NCBI RefSeq assembly: GCF_033115175.1 | Contig: NC_084838.1 | Span: 39,969,468-40,033,467 of the forward strand | Length of the DNA stretch: 64,000 nt | Direction: 5' to 3' | DNA from: Lepus europaeus | Lineage: Eukaryota > Chordata > Mammalia > Lagomorpha > Leporidae | Shown here: positions 33,869-47,375 of the stretch, piece after piece | Layout: each line of letters starts with the position of its first letter | Numbering within the stretch: position 1 is the first letter of the stretch | Made by a program: the position numbers and the translations under genes | The notes under the pieces: generated by a model | What the model was told of the DNA's origin: nothing | What the model saw: only the letters and a program-made list of their open reading frames with translations | Databases searched by the model: none

Positions 33869-34472
33869 AAAGAGAGACAAAGAAGGGCACTACGTAATGA
33901 TTATGGGGATTAATTCAACAGGAAGATGTCACTATTATAAACATATATGAACCTAATTACAGGACACCTGGCTATTGAAAAGAAATGTTAATGGATCTAA
34001 AGTGAGACAGAGTCTCCAATACAATAGTAATGGGGGACTTCAATACCCAACTTTGAGCAGTGGATAGATCAATCAGACAGAAAATCAGTAAGGAAACAGT
34101 AGATTAATCGACACTATAGACCAAATGGACCTAACAGATATCTACATAACTTTTCATCCTACATTCTGCTTACCACTGCATGCAACTTTCTCTAGGATTG
34201 GCCACATACTAGGCCAAAAAACAACCTCAGCAAATTAAAAAAAAAATGAAATCATGCCATGTATCTTCTCTGACCACAATGGAGTGAAGCCAGAAATTGG
34301 AACTGTGGAAGCTCTAGAACAAATGTAAACACATGGGGACTCTACACCATGCTCCTGAATGAACAGTGTGTCATAGAAGAAATCAAAAAATTTCTGTAAA
34401 CAAATGAAGACAACAATGCAACATATCAAAATTTATGGGATACAGTAAAATCAGTGTTAAGAGGAAAGTTTA

Positions 34473-34793
34473 GGGACTGGTGCTGTGGCATAGTAGATAA
34501 AGCTGCCGCTTGCAGTGCTGGTATCCCATATGGGCACTGGTTCGAGTCCTGGCTGTTCCACTTCTAACCCAGCTCTCTGCTACAGCCTGAGAAAGCAGTG
34601 GAAGATGGCCCAAGTCTTTGAGCCCCTGCACCCTCGTGGAAGACCCAGAAGAAGCTCCTGGCTCTGGATAGGCGCAGCTCCAGCCATTGTGGCCATTTGG
34701 GAAGTGAACCAGTAGATGGAAGACTTTCTCTCTCTCTGTCTCTGCCTTTCTGTAACTCTGCCTTTCAAATAAATAAATAAATCTTTAAAAAAA
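34473..34793 (+). mobile_element. CSINE, older type, first of a pair
   Basis: It is flanked by ggaaagttta at 34463-34472 and 34794-34803. The tail is caaataaataaataaatc plus A. It is inserted in ORF2 of the dead L1. Confidence 0.93.
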
Positions 34794-34803
34794 GGAAAGT
34801 TTA

Positions 34804-35150
34804 GGCCTGCACCGCAGCTCAATAGGCTAATCCTCCACCTGTGGTGCCAGCACACCAGTTTCTAGTCCCGGTTGGGGCACCAGATTCTGTCCCGGTTGCT
34901 CCTCTTCCAGTCCAGCTCTCTACTGTGGCCCAGGAGTGCAGTGGAGGATGGCCCAAGTCCTTGGGCCCTGCACCCCATGGGAGATCAGGAGAAGCACCTG
35001 GCTCCTGGCTTTGGATCAGCGCGGTGTGCTGGCCGCAGTGTACCGGCTGCAGTGGCCATTGCAGGGTGAACCAATGGAAAAGGAAGCCCTTTGTCTCTCT
35101 CTCACTGTCCATTCTGCCTGTCAAAAAAAAAAAAAAAAAAAAAAAAAAAA
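34804..35150 (+). mobile_element. CSINE (young type), second of a pair
   Basis: It is inserted at the 3' target duplication of the previous SINE. The third copy of ggaaagttta is at 35151-35160. It has a 28-base pure A tail, consistent with youth. Confidence 0.94.
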
Positions 35151-35686
35151 GGAAAGTTTATAGCAATTGGTGCCTACATCAGGAAATTGGAAAAGTACTA
35201 AATAAATGAGCATCTCAAGGATCTAGAAAAACAACAGCAAATCAAATCCAAAACTACTAGGAGAAAATAAAAAATTAAAATTAGAGGAGAAATCAACAAA
35301 ATGAATCTAAAAATGATACAAAAGATCAGCAAAATGAAAAGCTGTTTTTTTGAAAAAATAAACAAAATAGACACACCATTGGCCCAACTAACCAAAAAAA
35401 GGAAAAAGACCCAAATCAATAAAATTAGAGATGAAAAAGTAAATGTAACAACAGACACCACAAAGTAAAAAGAATCATCAGGAATTACTACAAAAAGCTG
35501 TATGCCAACAAACTGGAAAACCTAGAAGAAATGGATAGATTCCTGGACACATACAACCTACCTAAATTGAGCCATGAAGACATAGAAAACCTAAACAGAC
35601 ACATAATGAAGACAGAAATTGAATCAGTAATAAAGGCCCTCCCCATAAAGAAAAGCCCAGGACCGATGGCTTCACTGCTGAATTCT

Positions 35687-36047
35687 TTTTTATTTATTTA
35701 TTTATTTATTTTTATTTTTGACAGGCAGAGTGGACAGTGAGAGAGAGAGAGACAGAGAGAAAGGTCTTCCTTTTGCCGTTGGTTCACCCTTCAATGGCCG
35801 CCGCGGTAGCGCGCTGCGGCCGGCGCACCGCGCTGATCCGATGGCAGGAGCCAGGTGCTTATCCTGGTCTCCCATGGGGTGCAGGGCCCAAGCACTTGGG
35901 CCATCCTCCACTGCACTCCCTGGCCACAGCAGAGAGCTGGCCTGGAAGAGGGGCAACCGGGACAGGATCGGTGCCCCGACCAGGACTAGAACCTGGTGTG
36001 CCGGCGCCGCAAGGCGGAGGATTAGCCTAGTGAGCCGCAGCGCCGGC
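35687..36047 (-). mobile_element. CSINE (young type), minus strand, in L1 ORF2
   Basis: A perfect 17-bp target duplication cttcactgctgaattct (35670-35686 and 36048-36064) interrupts ORF2 just after the KKSPGP motif. The element is full length, with tail and head intact. Confidence 0.96.
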
Positions 36048-38605
36048 CTTCACTGCTGAATTCTATCAGACATCTAAAGAAGAACTAACTTCAATTCTTC
36101 TCAAGTTATTCAAAACAATTGAAAGGAAGGGAATCCTCCCAAATTCTTTCTATGAAGCCAGCATCACCTTAATTCCTAAACCTGAAAAAGTTGCAACAGA
36201 GAAAGAGAATTATACACCAATTTCCCTGATGAACACAGACACAAAAATTATCAACAAAATTCTAGCCAATCAAATCTAGCAATACATCAGAAAGATCATC
36301 TACCCAGACCAAGTGGGATTTATCCCTGGTATGCAGGGATAGTTCAACATTCACAAATCAATCAATGTGAAACATCACATTGACAAACTGCAAGACAAAA
36401 ACTATATGGTTATCTTAATAGATGCAGAGAAAGCATTTGATAAAATACAACACCCTTTCATGATGAAAACTAAGCAAATTTGGTATAGAAGGAACATTCT
36501 TCAACACAATCAAGGCAATTTATGACAAACCCACAGCCAGCATCATACTGAATGGGGAAAAGTTGGAAGCATTCCCACTGAAATCCAGTACTAGACAAGG
36601 ATGCCCACTATTATCACTGCTATTCAATATACTCTGGAAGTTTTAGCCAGAGTCATTAGGCAAGAAAAAGAAATCAAAGATATACAAATTGGAAAGGAAG
36701 AAGTCAAACTATCCCTATTTGTGGATGACATGATTCTATAAATAGGAGATCCAAAAGACTCCACTAAGAGACTATCAGAATTCATAGAAGAGTTTGGTAA
36801 AGTAGCAGGATATAAAGTCAATACACAAAAATCAATAGCATTTGTATACACAGACAACGCCATGGCTAAGAAAGATCTTCTAAGATCAATCCCATTCACA
36901 ATAGCTACCAAAAAAATCAAATATCTTGGAATAAATTAACCAAGGATGTCAAAGATCTCTATGGTGAGAATTACAAAACATTAAAGAAATAAATAGAAGA
37001 AGACTCAAAAAATGGAAAAGTCTTCCATGTTCATGGATTGGAAGAATCCATATCATCAGAATGTCCATTCTTCTGAAAGCAATTTACAGATTCAATATGA
37101 TACCAATCGAAATACCAAAGACATTCTTCTCAGATCTAGAAAAAAATGATACTGAAATTCATATAGAGGCATAGGAAACCTCGAATAGCTAAAGCAATCT
37201 TACACAACAAAAACAAAGCCAGAGGCATCACAATACCAGATTTCAAGACATACTACAAGGCAGTTGTAATAAAAAGAGCCTGGTATTGGTACAAAAATAG
37301 ATGGATAGACGAATGGAACAGAATAGAAACACCAGAAATCAATCCAAACATCTACGACCAACTTATATTTGACCAAGGAGCTAAAACTAATCCCTGGAGG
37401 AAGGACAGTCGCTTCAACAAATGGTGCGGGGAAAACTCGATTTCCACATGCAGAAGTATGAAGCAAGATCCCTGCTTTACATCTTACACAAAAATCCACT
37501 CAACATGGATTAAAGATCTAAACCTATGACCTGACACCATCAAATTATTAGAGAACATTGAGGAAACCCTGCAAGACATTGGCACAGGCAATGAGTTCTT
37601 GGAAAAGACTCCAGAGGCACATGCAGTCAAAGCCAAATTTAACAAATGGGATTACATCAAATTCACAAGTTTCTGTATGATGAAAGAAACACTCAGAAAA
37701 GTGAAGAGGCAACTGACAGACTGGGAGAAATTATTTGCAAACTATGCAACTGATGAAGGATTAATACCAGAATATATAAAGAAATCAAGAAGCTCCACAA
37801 CAAAACAAACAACCCAGTTAAAAGATGGGCAAAGGACTTAAACAGACATTTTTCAAAAGAGGAATTCAAATGGCCAACAGGCACATGGAAAAATGTTCAC
37901 GATCACTATCTGTCAGGGCAATGCAAATCAAAATTACAATGAGGTTTCATCTCATCCCAGTTAGAATGGCTTTCATACAGAAATCAACAAACAACAAATG
38001 CTAGCAAGGATGTGGGGGAAAAGGTATCCTAATCCACTGTTGGTGGGAATGTAAACTGGTAAAGCCACCATGGAAGACAGTGTGGAGATACTTCAAAAAT
38101 CTGAATATAGATTTATCATATGACCCAGCAATCCCACTCTTGGGAATTTTCCCAAAGACTGGATAAAGAAATTATGGGATATGTACACTATGGAATACTA
38201 CACAGTGGAAAAAAATTTGAAATCTGGTCATTTGCAACAAGATGGATGAATCTGGAAAACATCATACTTAGTGAAATCAGCCAGTTCCAAGGGGACAAAT
38301 ACCATATGTTCTCCCTGATCTGTGAGAACTAATTGAGCACCTAAAATGAAATCAGTAGAAGTGAAATTGACACTTCAAGAAGGAATGACTTGAGCTGCCT
38401 GTGTCTTGACTATCAAGGAACAGGGTTTTTAAAAATTTTTTTTTCTTTATACTATTTGTTGAATTCTATACTTAACATGGAGTTAATTGTATGTGTATAA
38501 AGTCAACTGAAAATATATCTCAGTAATAAATAAAGGGAATAAGAGAGGGAGGAAGAAGTTTGTAAAGCTGTATACTTCTGTATACATTCCTATGGACTTA
38601 CTTCT

Positions 38606-38942
38606 TTTTTTTTTTTTTAAATTTATTTAGACAGGCAGAGTGGATAGTGAGAGAGACAGAGAGAAAGGTCTTCCTTTTTGCCGTTGGTTCACCCTCCAAT
38701 GGCCGCTGCGGCCAGCACATCGCGCTGATCCGAAGCCAGGAGCCAGGTGCTTCTCTTGGTCTCCCATGCGGGTGCAGGGCCCAAGCACCTGGGCCATCCT
38801 CCACTGCCTTCCCGGGCCACAGCAGAGAGCTGGCCTGGAAGAGGGGCAACCGGAATAGAATCCGGCGCCCTGACCGGGACTAGAACCCAGTGTGCCGGCG
38901 CCGCAAGGCGGAGGATTAGCCTGTTAAGCCACGGCGCCGGCC
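38606..38942 (-). mobile_element. CSINE (young type), minus strand, in L1 3' UTR
   Basis: Target duplication tggacttacttct is at 38593-38605 and 38943-38955. L1 3' UTR text continues without loss on both sides. Confidence 0.95.
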
Positions 38943-39865
38943 TGGACTTACTTCTAAGAGTACAGTTTAAAAACTTGTCATGGGACTCCAAATCCCATTA
39001 AGCTTGATGGTAAGAATGCCATCTTAATTGGTAAAATGATCATATTAAGTGTTAAAGTGAACACATAGACAGTATTAAGTGTTAAATTGATCATATAAAT
39101 ATGAAGAAGTGTCTGGTAATGATAATGGATAGAATTAAAAAGGAGAGAATGTAACAACATGGGAAGCAGTCCACACAGCAGACTCATAGAATGACAATTG
39201 CTTTAAGTAACACTTCGACCTCAGAATCAGCCCTCAAGGCACCCTGGTCTGGCTGAAAAGCCTGTGAGAGTATTTCAGGTGTAGAAAGCCAAGACACTAT
39301 GACAAAAAAAATATTCTACATGAAGGATCTCTGTGAGTGAGACCCCAGAGATAATAAGTGGCCATCAACGAAGGATGTACTCTTCTCTAAATAAGGAAAG
39401 AACTTCCACTTTGCTTGTCCAAATAGTGACAGTTTGTGGACTCAAAAGTCTTCTACAGCCTAGGCAACTCATGTCAAGAGCCTCGGGTGGTCACTGATGT
39501 CATACGTAAGAGTGTTAATTGTTAAATTAACAACAGGAATCACTGTGCACTAACTCTCCATGTAGGACCTCTGTCCTTAATGAGTTGTATTATGAGAGTT
39601 AGCTCTAAAATTAGTTCTCAGTTTGTGTGTGTGTGTGTGTGCGCAAATTGTTGAAATCTTTACTTAGTATAGAGTTGGTCTTCTGTGTACAAAGGTAATT
39701 GAAAATGAATCTTAATGGAGAATGGGATTGGCAAGGAGAAAGTGAGGAGGAGCAGGAGTGTGAGTGTGAGTGGGAGGGCTGGTATGGTGGGAAGAATAAC
39801 TATATTCCTAAAGTTGTACTTTTGAAGTTTGTATTCCTTAAAAAATAAATAAAAGAGTATAGTTG

Positions 39866-40136
39866 GTGTGAAAATAACTTTTGAGAAGGCTATGTTGCTT
39901 TGTAGTTAGTTATACCCAAGTATGTATGTATGGCTCATATGTGTGTATGTAAATTGATATTAAATTGGAAGAGATTTTAAGAAAAGAAAATGAATCTTAA
40001 TGGAGAATGGGATTGGGAAGGGGAGAAGGAGAAGGAAGAGAGGTGGGAGTGTGGGTATGGTGTGAAGAATAACGATATTCCTAAAGTTGTACTTATGACA
40101 TTTGTATTCCTTAAAAATAAATTTAGAAAAATTTTA
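39866..40136 (+). mobile_element. Second truncated L1 3' end
   Basis: From about 39985 the last 150 bases of the same L1 3' UTR recur (gaatcttaatggagaatggg to attccttaaaaataaattt). Between 39866 and 39985 is a short AT-rich spacer with tatgtatgta runs. It is a separate truncated insertion or a duplicated tail. Confidence 0.7.
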
Positions 40137-41090
40137 AAAACGAAAGATCTGAGACTATGAATTTGCTGGAAGAAAACATGGAGGAAACACTCCAAGACAT
40201 TGGTGTAGGGGATGTCTTCTTGGACAAGACCTCCAAAACCCAGCCAACAAAACCAAAACTAAACAAATGTGATTATACCAAACTCAGAGGCTTCTGTTCA
40301 GTAAAGGAAATGATCAGTAGAGTGAAGAGACATCCAACAGAATGGGAAAAAATATTTGCAAGCCACTTATCTGACAAAGGATTAATATTCAGAATATGTC
40401 ATCAACTTAAAAAACTCAGCAACAAAAAAACAACCAATCCTGTTAAGAAATGGGCAAAGGATCTCAATAGATAGTTCTCATATGAAATACAAATAATCAA
40501 TATCACTAGCTATTAGGGAAATTCAAATCAAGACCACAATGAAATATCACCACACCCCTGTCAGAATGGCTAAAATCCAAAAGACAGAGAGTAAGAAATG
40601 CTGGTGAGGATATAAAGTGGAACAATATACACTGTTGGTGGGAATGTAAATTAGTGCAGCCACTGAGGAAAACAGTATGGAGATTTCTTCAAAAATTTGA
40701 AATAGACTTACCATATGATCCAGTAATCCCACTATTGGGTATTCACCCAAGAGAAAAGAACATGTTGTACAAAAGAGATACCTACCTATACCACCATATT
40801 TATTGCAGCACTGTTCACAATAGCCAAAATATGGAATAAAACAAAGTGTCCATTATGACCTGAGTAGATGTAGAAAATGTGGTGTATATACATGGTGGAA
40901 TATTACTCAGCTAAAAAGAATGAAATTCCACCATTTACATCAAAATGGATGCAACTGGAGGACTTCATGTTGAGTGAAATAAGCTGGACACAGAAAGACA
41001 AATACTGGATGTTCTCCCTTATATGTGGGAGCTAAAATTAAAACAAATAAACAAAAAAGAAAAAAAATGTCTGTATGTATCAGTATTGCA
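40137..41090 (+). mobile_element. L1M ORF2 C-terminus and 3' end
   Basis: A 106-codon open stretch (40157-40474) has the FCSVKEMI and P.EWEKIF pattern of L1 ORF2 C-terminal sequence. L1-type text follows: cactgttggtgggaatgtaaa, cccactattgggtat, attgcagcactgttcacaata, and atgttctcccttatatgtggg. It is of a different, older subfamily than the L1 ending at 39862, so it is probably the tail of the L1M that the younger L1 interrupted. A stretch of ORF2 between the two is missing. Confidence 0.75.
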
Positions 41091-41985
41091 ACAGATATAG
41101 TTTTGTAAAACTTTGTTTTATACCTTTGTCAAACCAATGGTTACACTACTATAGCTTTAATGATTTGTGATTACTTTAAAATTTACTGTGTATGGGTGAA
41201 ATGATCATTTTCCCACTCAATTATTATGTATTCGCCCTTGCCAATATTCCTGCTATACTAGAGTCTTTTTGCTTTTTACTTGTTAAGCTCCTTATTTGGT
41301 GGTAAAAAAGAAAACTGTCATACTTTCATTTGTGAAATAAGCCAATTTTTTTTGCTTATTCTAGACTAGTTTGGAAAGATACACAAGAATTTTATAGGAG
41401 TTACAGACTCAAGGAAAGAAAAATGGGAGATGTGAGACAAGGATGAGGAGACATACTTTATTAAATCTTCATCTACCTTTTGAATAGTTGTATCAGGCAT
41501 ATGTATGCCTGTTTTTAAAAATCAATTATTCTTAATGATTGAAATAAAACAAATGCAAAGGCCCTCCATCAAAAGACCCCACCCCTATTGTACCTCTGCT
41601 AGAGGCAGACTACATTCATTACTGCCAAATAAACTCTGTGGTCCATTCCTCAGTGTTCTTCATATCTTAGTAATTTTTCTCTTCCACTGGAAAAAATTCT
41701 TTTGCCAAAACTTGAAATTTTAGATGAAACTCTAATGTTACTCTTCCCAGGAACACTCTCTGACCACATGAAGCCCCTATCAGCATTCTCTCCTATGAAA
41801 GGTTATTTTTTAGATCTCAACCTCAAAAGTGAGTACATAAAATTATTTGCTATTTATTTATTTACATAAAGGGAATAGATTTTATGTATATGTATTTCAT
41901 ATATACAGTTTTAAGAACATAATTATACTTCCCATCCTACCTCCCTCACTCCCACTCTCCCTTTCTTATTTTTCTTTTAATTTTT
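41091..41985. other. AT-rich, no gene seen
   Basis: There is no ORF of interest. It may include residual L1 3' UTR up to about 41180. A stretch near 41545-41700 is less AT-biased but shows no family signature. Confidence 0.4.
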
Positions 41986-42323
41986 TTTTTATTTTTGACA
42001 GGCAGAGTTAAGACAGTGAGAGAGAGACAGAGAAAGGTCTTCCTTTTTGCCGTTGGTTCACCCTCCAACGGCCGCCGTGGTAGGTGCGCTGTGGCCAGCG
42101 CACCGCGCTGATCTGATGGCAGGAGCCAGGTGCTTATCCTGGTCTCCCATGGGGTGCAGGGCCCAAGAACTTGGGCCATCCCCCACTGCACTCCCTGGCC
42201 ACAGCAGAGAGCTGGCCTGGAAGAGGGGCAACCGGGACAGGATCGGTGCCCCGACCGGGACTAGAACCCGGTGTGCCGGCGCCGCAAGGCGGAGGATTAG
42301 CCTAGTGAGCCGCGGCGTCAGCC
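41986..42323 (-). mobile_element. CSINE (young type), minus strand
   Basis: Target duplication ttcttttaattttt lies at about 41972-41985 and 42324-42337. The complete head reads, in reverse, gtgagccgcggcgtcagcc. Confidence 0.94.
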
Positions 42324-42337
42324 TTCTTTTAATTTTT

Positions 42338-43150
42338 GTGATGACTAATTTTCAATTTACTTTCTAATCATAACTTTAACCCTCCACTAAATAAAGAACT
42401 CAGCCAGTAATAAGTAGAAAAATCACTGTTTCTTAGGATTATAGATAAGGGGTATAAACAATAGTCAACTGGTTCATGTATATTGTTTTTATATTTGATA
42501 CTAGATTTTTCAATGTCTTGAGAGCAGGAAGGCAACATAATTCAAAAGCCTTTGTACCCTTGACACTAACAAAATCAGGGATGAGCACAATGAATTCCTA
42601 CCACACCAGTGGGGTGGAAGACTGAGCAAATAGACTCTTGGATTTTGAGCACAGAAAAAAAATTTTTGGCAATGATGTAACTGAACCAAATACCTTTTCT
42701 TTTCATTTTAATATTCTGATGACTACTGAGCCTTGACTAACTAGGGTGGCTGCTTAAACAGATAAATAATGCTTGCTTGTGAATTCTAGAAACTGGCCTT
42801 GAGAAAGCCAGCTGAAATTACAAAGTAATCTGACCCTCCTTGGACAGCATGATGGATAGTTTGAATTTATTGTAATAGAATGAAAAGGAGAATGAATAAA
42901 TAAGGACACAGTAAATATGGGCTTTGGGCAGAGTGGGCTCCATCCTGACTAATCAAACACTGAAATCTCTTAACACAATCTCTGCCTCCTTCAAATTTCA
43001 GCAAATCATGTTTTGTGGCTGCTTGGTTTTGCAAAGCATCCTTCTGTTGCTTCCTCATGGCCAGCAAGCAAGATTCCCAAGGAACTGCTCTGAGATATCC
43101 TGTTATCAGATGACCCAGGTTGGCTCAGCAGCCCAACTTCCCTTGTAACT
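42338..43150. other. No gene or named repeat recognised
   Basis: This AT-rich unique-looking sequence has only short incidental ORFs. No splice-bounded coding segment resembling the SPATA31F gene was found here. Confidence 0.4.
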
Positions 43151-43154
43151 TCTT

Positions 43155-43478
43155 TTTTTAAAGATTTTATTTTATTTGAGAGGTAAAGTTACAGACACTG
43201 AGAGGGAGAGACAGAGAGAAAGGCCTTGCATCCACTGGTTCACTCCCCAAATGGCCTCAGTGGCCAGAGCTAAGCTGATCCGAAGCCAGGAGCCAGGAGT
43301 CTCCTGTGGGTCTCCCACAAGGGTGCAGGAGCCCAAGCACTTGGGCCATTTCCACTGCTTTCTCAGCCCATAGCGGAGAGCTGGACTGGAAGAAGAGCAG
43401 CCAGGACCACAACTGGCACCCATATGGGATACCGGCACTGCAGGAGGATTAACCTACTGTGCCACAGCACTGGCCCCC
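43155..43478 (-). mobile_element. CSINE, older type, minus strand
   Basis: The reverse C-repeat runs from aaagattttattttatttgag to tgccacagcactggccc. The flanks tgtaacttctt and tgtagcttctt are a probable target duplication. Confidence 0.9.
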
Positions 43479-43489
43479 ACATGTAGCTT

Positions 43490-44853
<1,364 letters not shown>

Positions 44854-45289
44854 TGAAATTATTTAAGCCCCAAGGTCTCTCCATAGAATCTCACTATCAC
44901 TCCCTTCCAACTTTTATACTATGCCTCCAGTTACTTTTATATAATCTTTGTTCTTAGAGGCTAGGAAGTAATTCATTACAGGCTTTCCCTATAGTACATT
45001 CAAATAGAGAAGTCAAGAACATCTCTGTTTGGTTTGAATAGACACCTAGATATGAGATCTAGCTCACTGGATATCAGGAGACCTCCAAATATGGGAGATT
45101 TCTCTGATTGGTGGCTATTTAAGGCATTTATTAAACAAAGTTCTTCGACTATTAGAACCATATATCCATGAATGTTTTCTACTAATTCCCTTGTTTAACA
45201 CTTAGTCTCTATCAGAACTTATCCTGGGAATTGGATGGGAGGTATAGAATTTTGAAGAGACTCAGGTGAATAATAAATAAATAGATAAT

Positions 45290-45825
45290 AAATGAAAGAT
45301 CCTGGTGAACAAGACCCCAGCAGAAGGAACAGGCCATAAAGGAGAGAGGCACCTTTCTCTGAAGGGAAGAAGGAACCTCCACTGTGATACGGCCTTGACT
45401 AAACAAATTCAGAGTCGGTGAACTCAAGGGGCTTCCATAGCCTAGACAGCTCATAGCAAGAGTCTGGGGTGATTGCTGACATCATAATTAAGAGTGCCAA
45501 TTGTTAAATCAACAACGGGAGTCACTGGGTACATGCTCCCCACGTAGGATCTCTGTCCTTAATGTGTTTTACTATGAAACTACTAGTTGAACAATACCCT
45601 ATACCTTGTGTGGTTGTGTGAGTGCAGTCTGTTGCAATCCTTGCTTAGTATATACTAAGTTGATCTTCAGTATATGAAGGTAATTGAAAATGAAACTCAA
45701 TGAAGGGTGGGATGGGAGAGGGAGTGGGAGAGGGGAGGGCCACGGGAGGGAGGGAGGTTGTGGGGGGAAGCCACAACAATACAAAAGTTGCACTTTGTAA
45801 ATTCACATTTATTAAATAAAAAAAA
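45290..45825 (+). mobile_element. Truncated L1 3' UTR
   Basis: It shares with 21060-21620 the ordered phrases acctttctctgaaggga, ttccatagcc, ttaagagtgccaattgttaa, ctctgtccttaatgtgtt, and a tail ttattaaataaaaaaaa. No ORF2 is present. Confidence 0.88.
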
Positions 45826-45889
45826 ATAACTACATTACAAACAAAAAAAGGAAAAAAAGAACTTAATACTTTACCCTTTTAGTATTTTT

Positions 45890-46215
45890 ATGTTCTACTT
45901 AAAACTATTGGTTGAACTCTGTAATTAATACACAATTATTCTTAGGTGTTTAATTAATGCTATAACTAGTACTCAAATAGTATTTTACACTTTGTGTTTC
46001 TGTGTGGGTGCAAAAAGTTGAAATCTTTGCTTAATATATGCTAAATTGATCTTCTTTATATAAAGATAATTGAAAATTAATCTTGATGTGAATGGAAGAG
46101 GAGAGGGGGTGGGAGAGGGGAGTGTTGTGGGTGGGAGGGAAGTTATGGGGGGGAAGCTATTGTAATCCATAAGCTGTACTTTGGAAATTTATGTTCATTA
46201 AATAAAATTTAAAAA
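45890..46215 (+). mobile_element. Truncated L1 3' UTR, shorter copy
   Basis: This is a second 3' end of the same type: cacaattattcttagg, ttgaaatctttgcttaatat, gataattgaaaattaatct, and the tail cattaaataaaatttaaaaa. It is more diverged than the preceding copy. Confidence 0.82.
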
Positions 46216-46311
46216 ATAAATAGATAGATAGATAAGGGAAAAGTCAGGGTAAAGAAGGTGGAGTGTAAGTAAAGGAAACGTAGGACAAGATCTAAAATGC
46301 AGATAGAGTGG

Positions 46312-46635
46312 CCGGCATTGTGGTGTAGGGGGTAAAGCCACTGCCTACAATGCTGGTATCCCTTATGCGTGCTGGTTTGTGTCATGGCTGCTCCACTTCT
46401 GATCCAGCTTCTTGCTAATGTGCCTGGGAAAAGCAGCAGAAGATGGCCAAGTATGTAGGCCCCTGCTACCCACATAGGAGACTGGAAAGAGGCTCCTGGC
46501 TCCTGGCTTTGGCCTTGCTCAGCCCTGACCATCGCAGCCATCTAGGGAGTGAACCAGAGGATAGAAGATCAATCTTTCTCTTTGCATCTGTCTCTCTCTC
46601 GGTAACTCTTTCAAATAAATAAATAAATATTTTTA
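46312..46635 (+). mobile_element. CSINE, older type
   Basis: It has the head ggccggcattgtggtgtagg and the tail caaataaataaataaat. It lies in intron 1, on the sense strand of the gene. Confidence 0.9.
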
Positions 46636-46754
46636 AAAATACAGAGAGAGATATAGAAAGGGAGTAGGAAGTGATTATAGGACTGTTGTCTCATCTAGGA
46701 CATGAAAACAGAAATGGTTCCCCAGCTTCACATTCTAATGCTTTTGTCTTTAAG

Positions 46755-46800
46755 CGTCACCGAAAAGTCAGGCAGAGGGCCAGAGATGCAGCATCAAGAG
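46755..46800 (+). CDS. SPATA31F1: SPATA31F1 exon 2
   Basis: This 46-nt exon encodes residues 49-63 plus the first base of residue 64. The acceptor is tttgtctttaag and the donor gtaaag. It reads RHRKVRQRARDAASR, a very basic juxtamembrane stretch that continues KRSCCR of exon 1 and would lie on the cytosolic side. The paralogous exon at 58-100 is one codon shorter. Exon length and phase match the known FAM205 gene organisation as I remember it. Confidence 0.9.
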
Positions 46801-47314
46801 GTAAAGTCTTGCTCTCTCCTCTGACTCCCTTCCACTGTGGGTGAAGTAGCCACAGTTCCTGTCCCTTCATGACACCTGGTGCCAGGAGTCAGTGCTCTAA
46901 CCACTGAAGGCTCCCACTTACCAGACTGACAACTTCCACAGAGGACTTCCACGGGTTGGAAATAACAATGTTATTTCCATGGGTTGGAAATAACAATGTT
47001 CCCCAATTCTCTGTTTTTCCCCTGGGAACCAGATGCCCTTAACTGTTTGATTTGCTAGTTTTACAATCTTGTAGAAGTCACACCATCTCTCAGTCTTGTT
47101 CTCCATAAAATGGGCACAATACCAATGATCTCACCTCATTCACAGGGCAAAGGCCCACGAGAACAAGCCGTGATTAGAGTGTATGTAGACACACCTGAGA
47201 TCATTGATAGTTGGGTATTTCAGTCTGCTCTGGTTGAGTCATAGGTCTCCAGCTTCTGCTGGGATAACCCTGACACTCTCCCATGGTCCATAAAACTCTT
47301 TCCTGGTTCCTCAG

Positions 47315-47375
47315 CTAGGAGACTTTCCCAGGAAGAAGCTGAGAAGCCGTGGGAGCTGATCTCAGTCATGAAAAG
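47315..47375 (+). CDS. SPATA31F1: SPATA31F1 exon 3
   Basis: This 61-nt exon encodes residues 64 (split codon) to 83 plus two bases of residue 84. The acceptor is ggttcctcag and the donor gtgatc. It gives ARRLSQEEAEKPWELISVMK, with the family's SQEEAEK and L.S.M core. In the left copy (957-1017) the centre reads KLQKL instead of KPWEL, the former being nearer to the human form I recall. Thus this functional copy carries the change there. Confidence 0.92.

Larger units (their letters stand above)
33875..39862 (+). mobile_element. L1 retrotransposon, 5'-truncated, ORF2 dead
   Basis: It contains an ORF2 endonuclease-region remnant (SDHNG near 34260), the KKSPGP motif near 35655, and reverse-transcriptase motifs DAEKAFDKI (36421-36447) and FVDD near 36718, where FADD is usual. 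The C-terminal region is at 37500-38330. The 3' UTR runs to a tail at 39862. Multiple in-frame stops and frameshifts (for example after FVDDMIL) kill it. Three SINE sites interrupt it: a pair at 34473-35150, one at 35687-36047 and one at 38606-38942. ORF1 is absent. Compared with the L1M pieces it is better preserved and shares its 3' UTR with 20675-21625 and 45290-45825. Confidence 0.9.

Noticed and set aside
33464..33913. 149-codon frame, and many similar 60-130-codon frames with LLWPGRAVEDG-like text
   Set aside because: These are translations of C-repeat SINE bodies and recur at every SINE. They are not genes.
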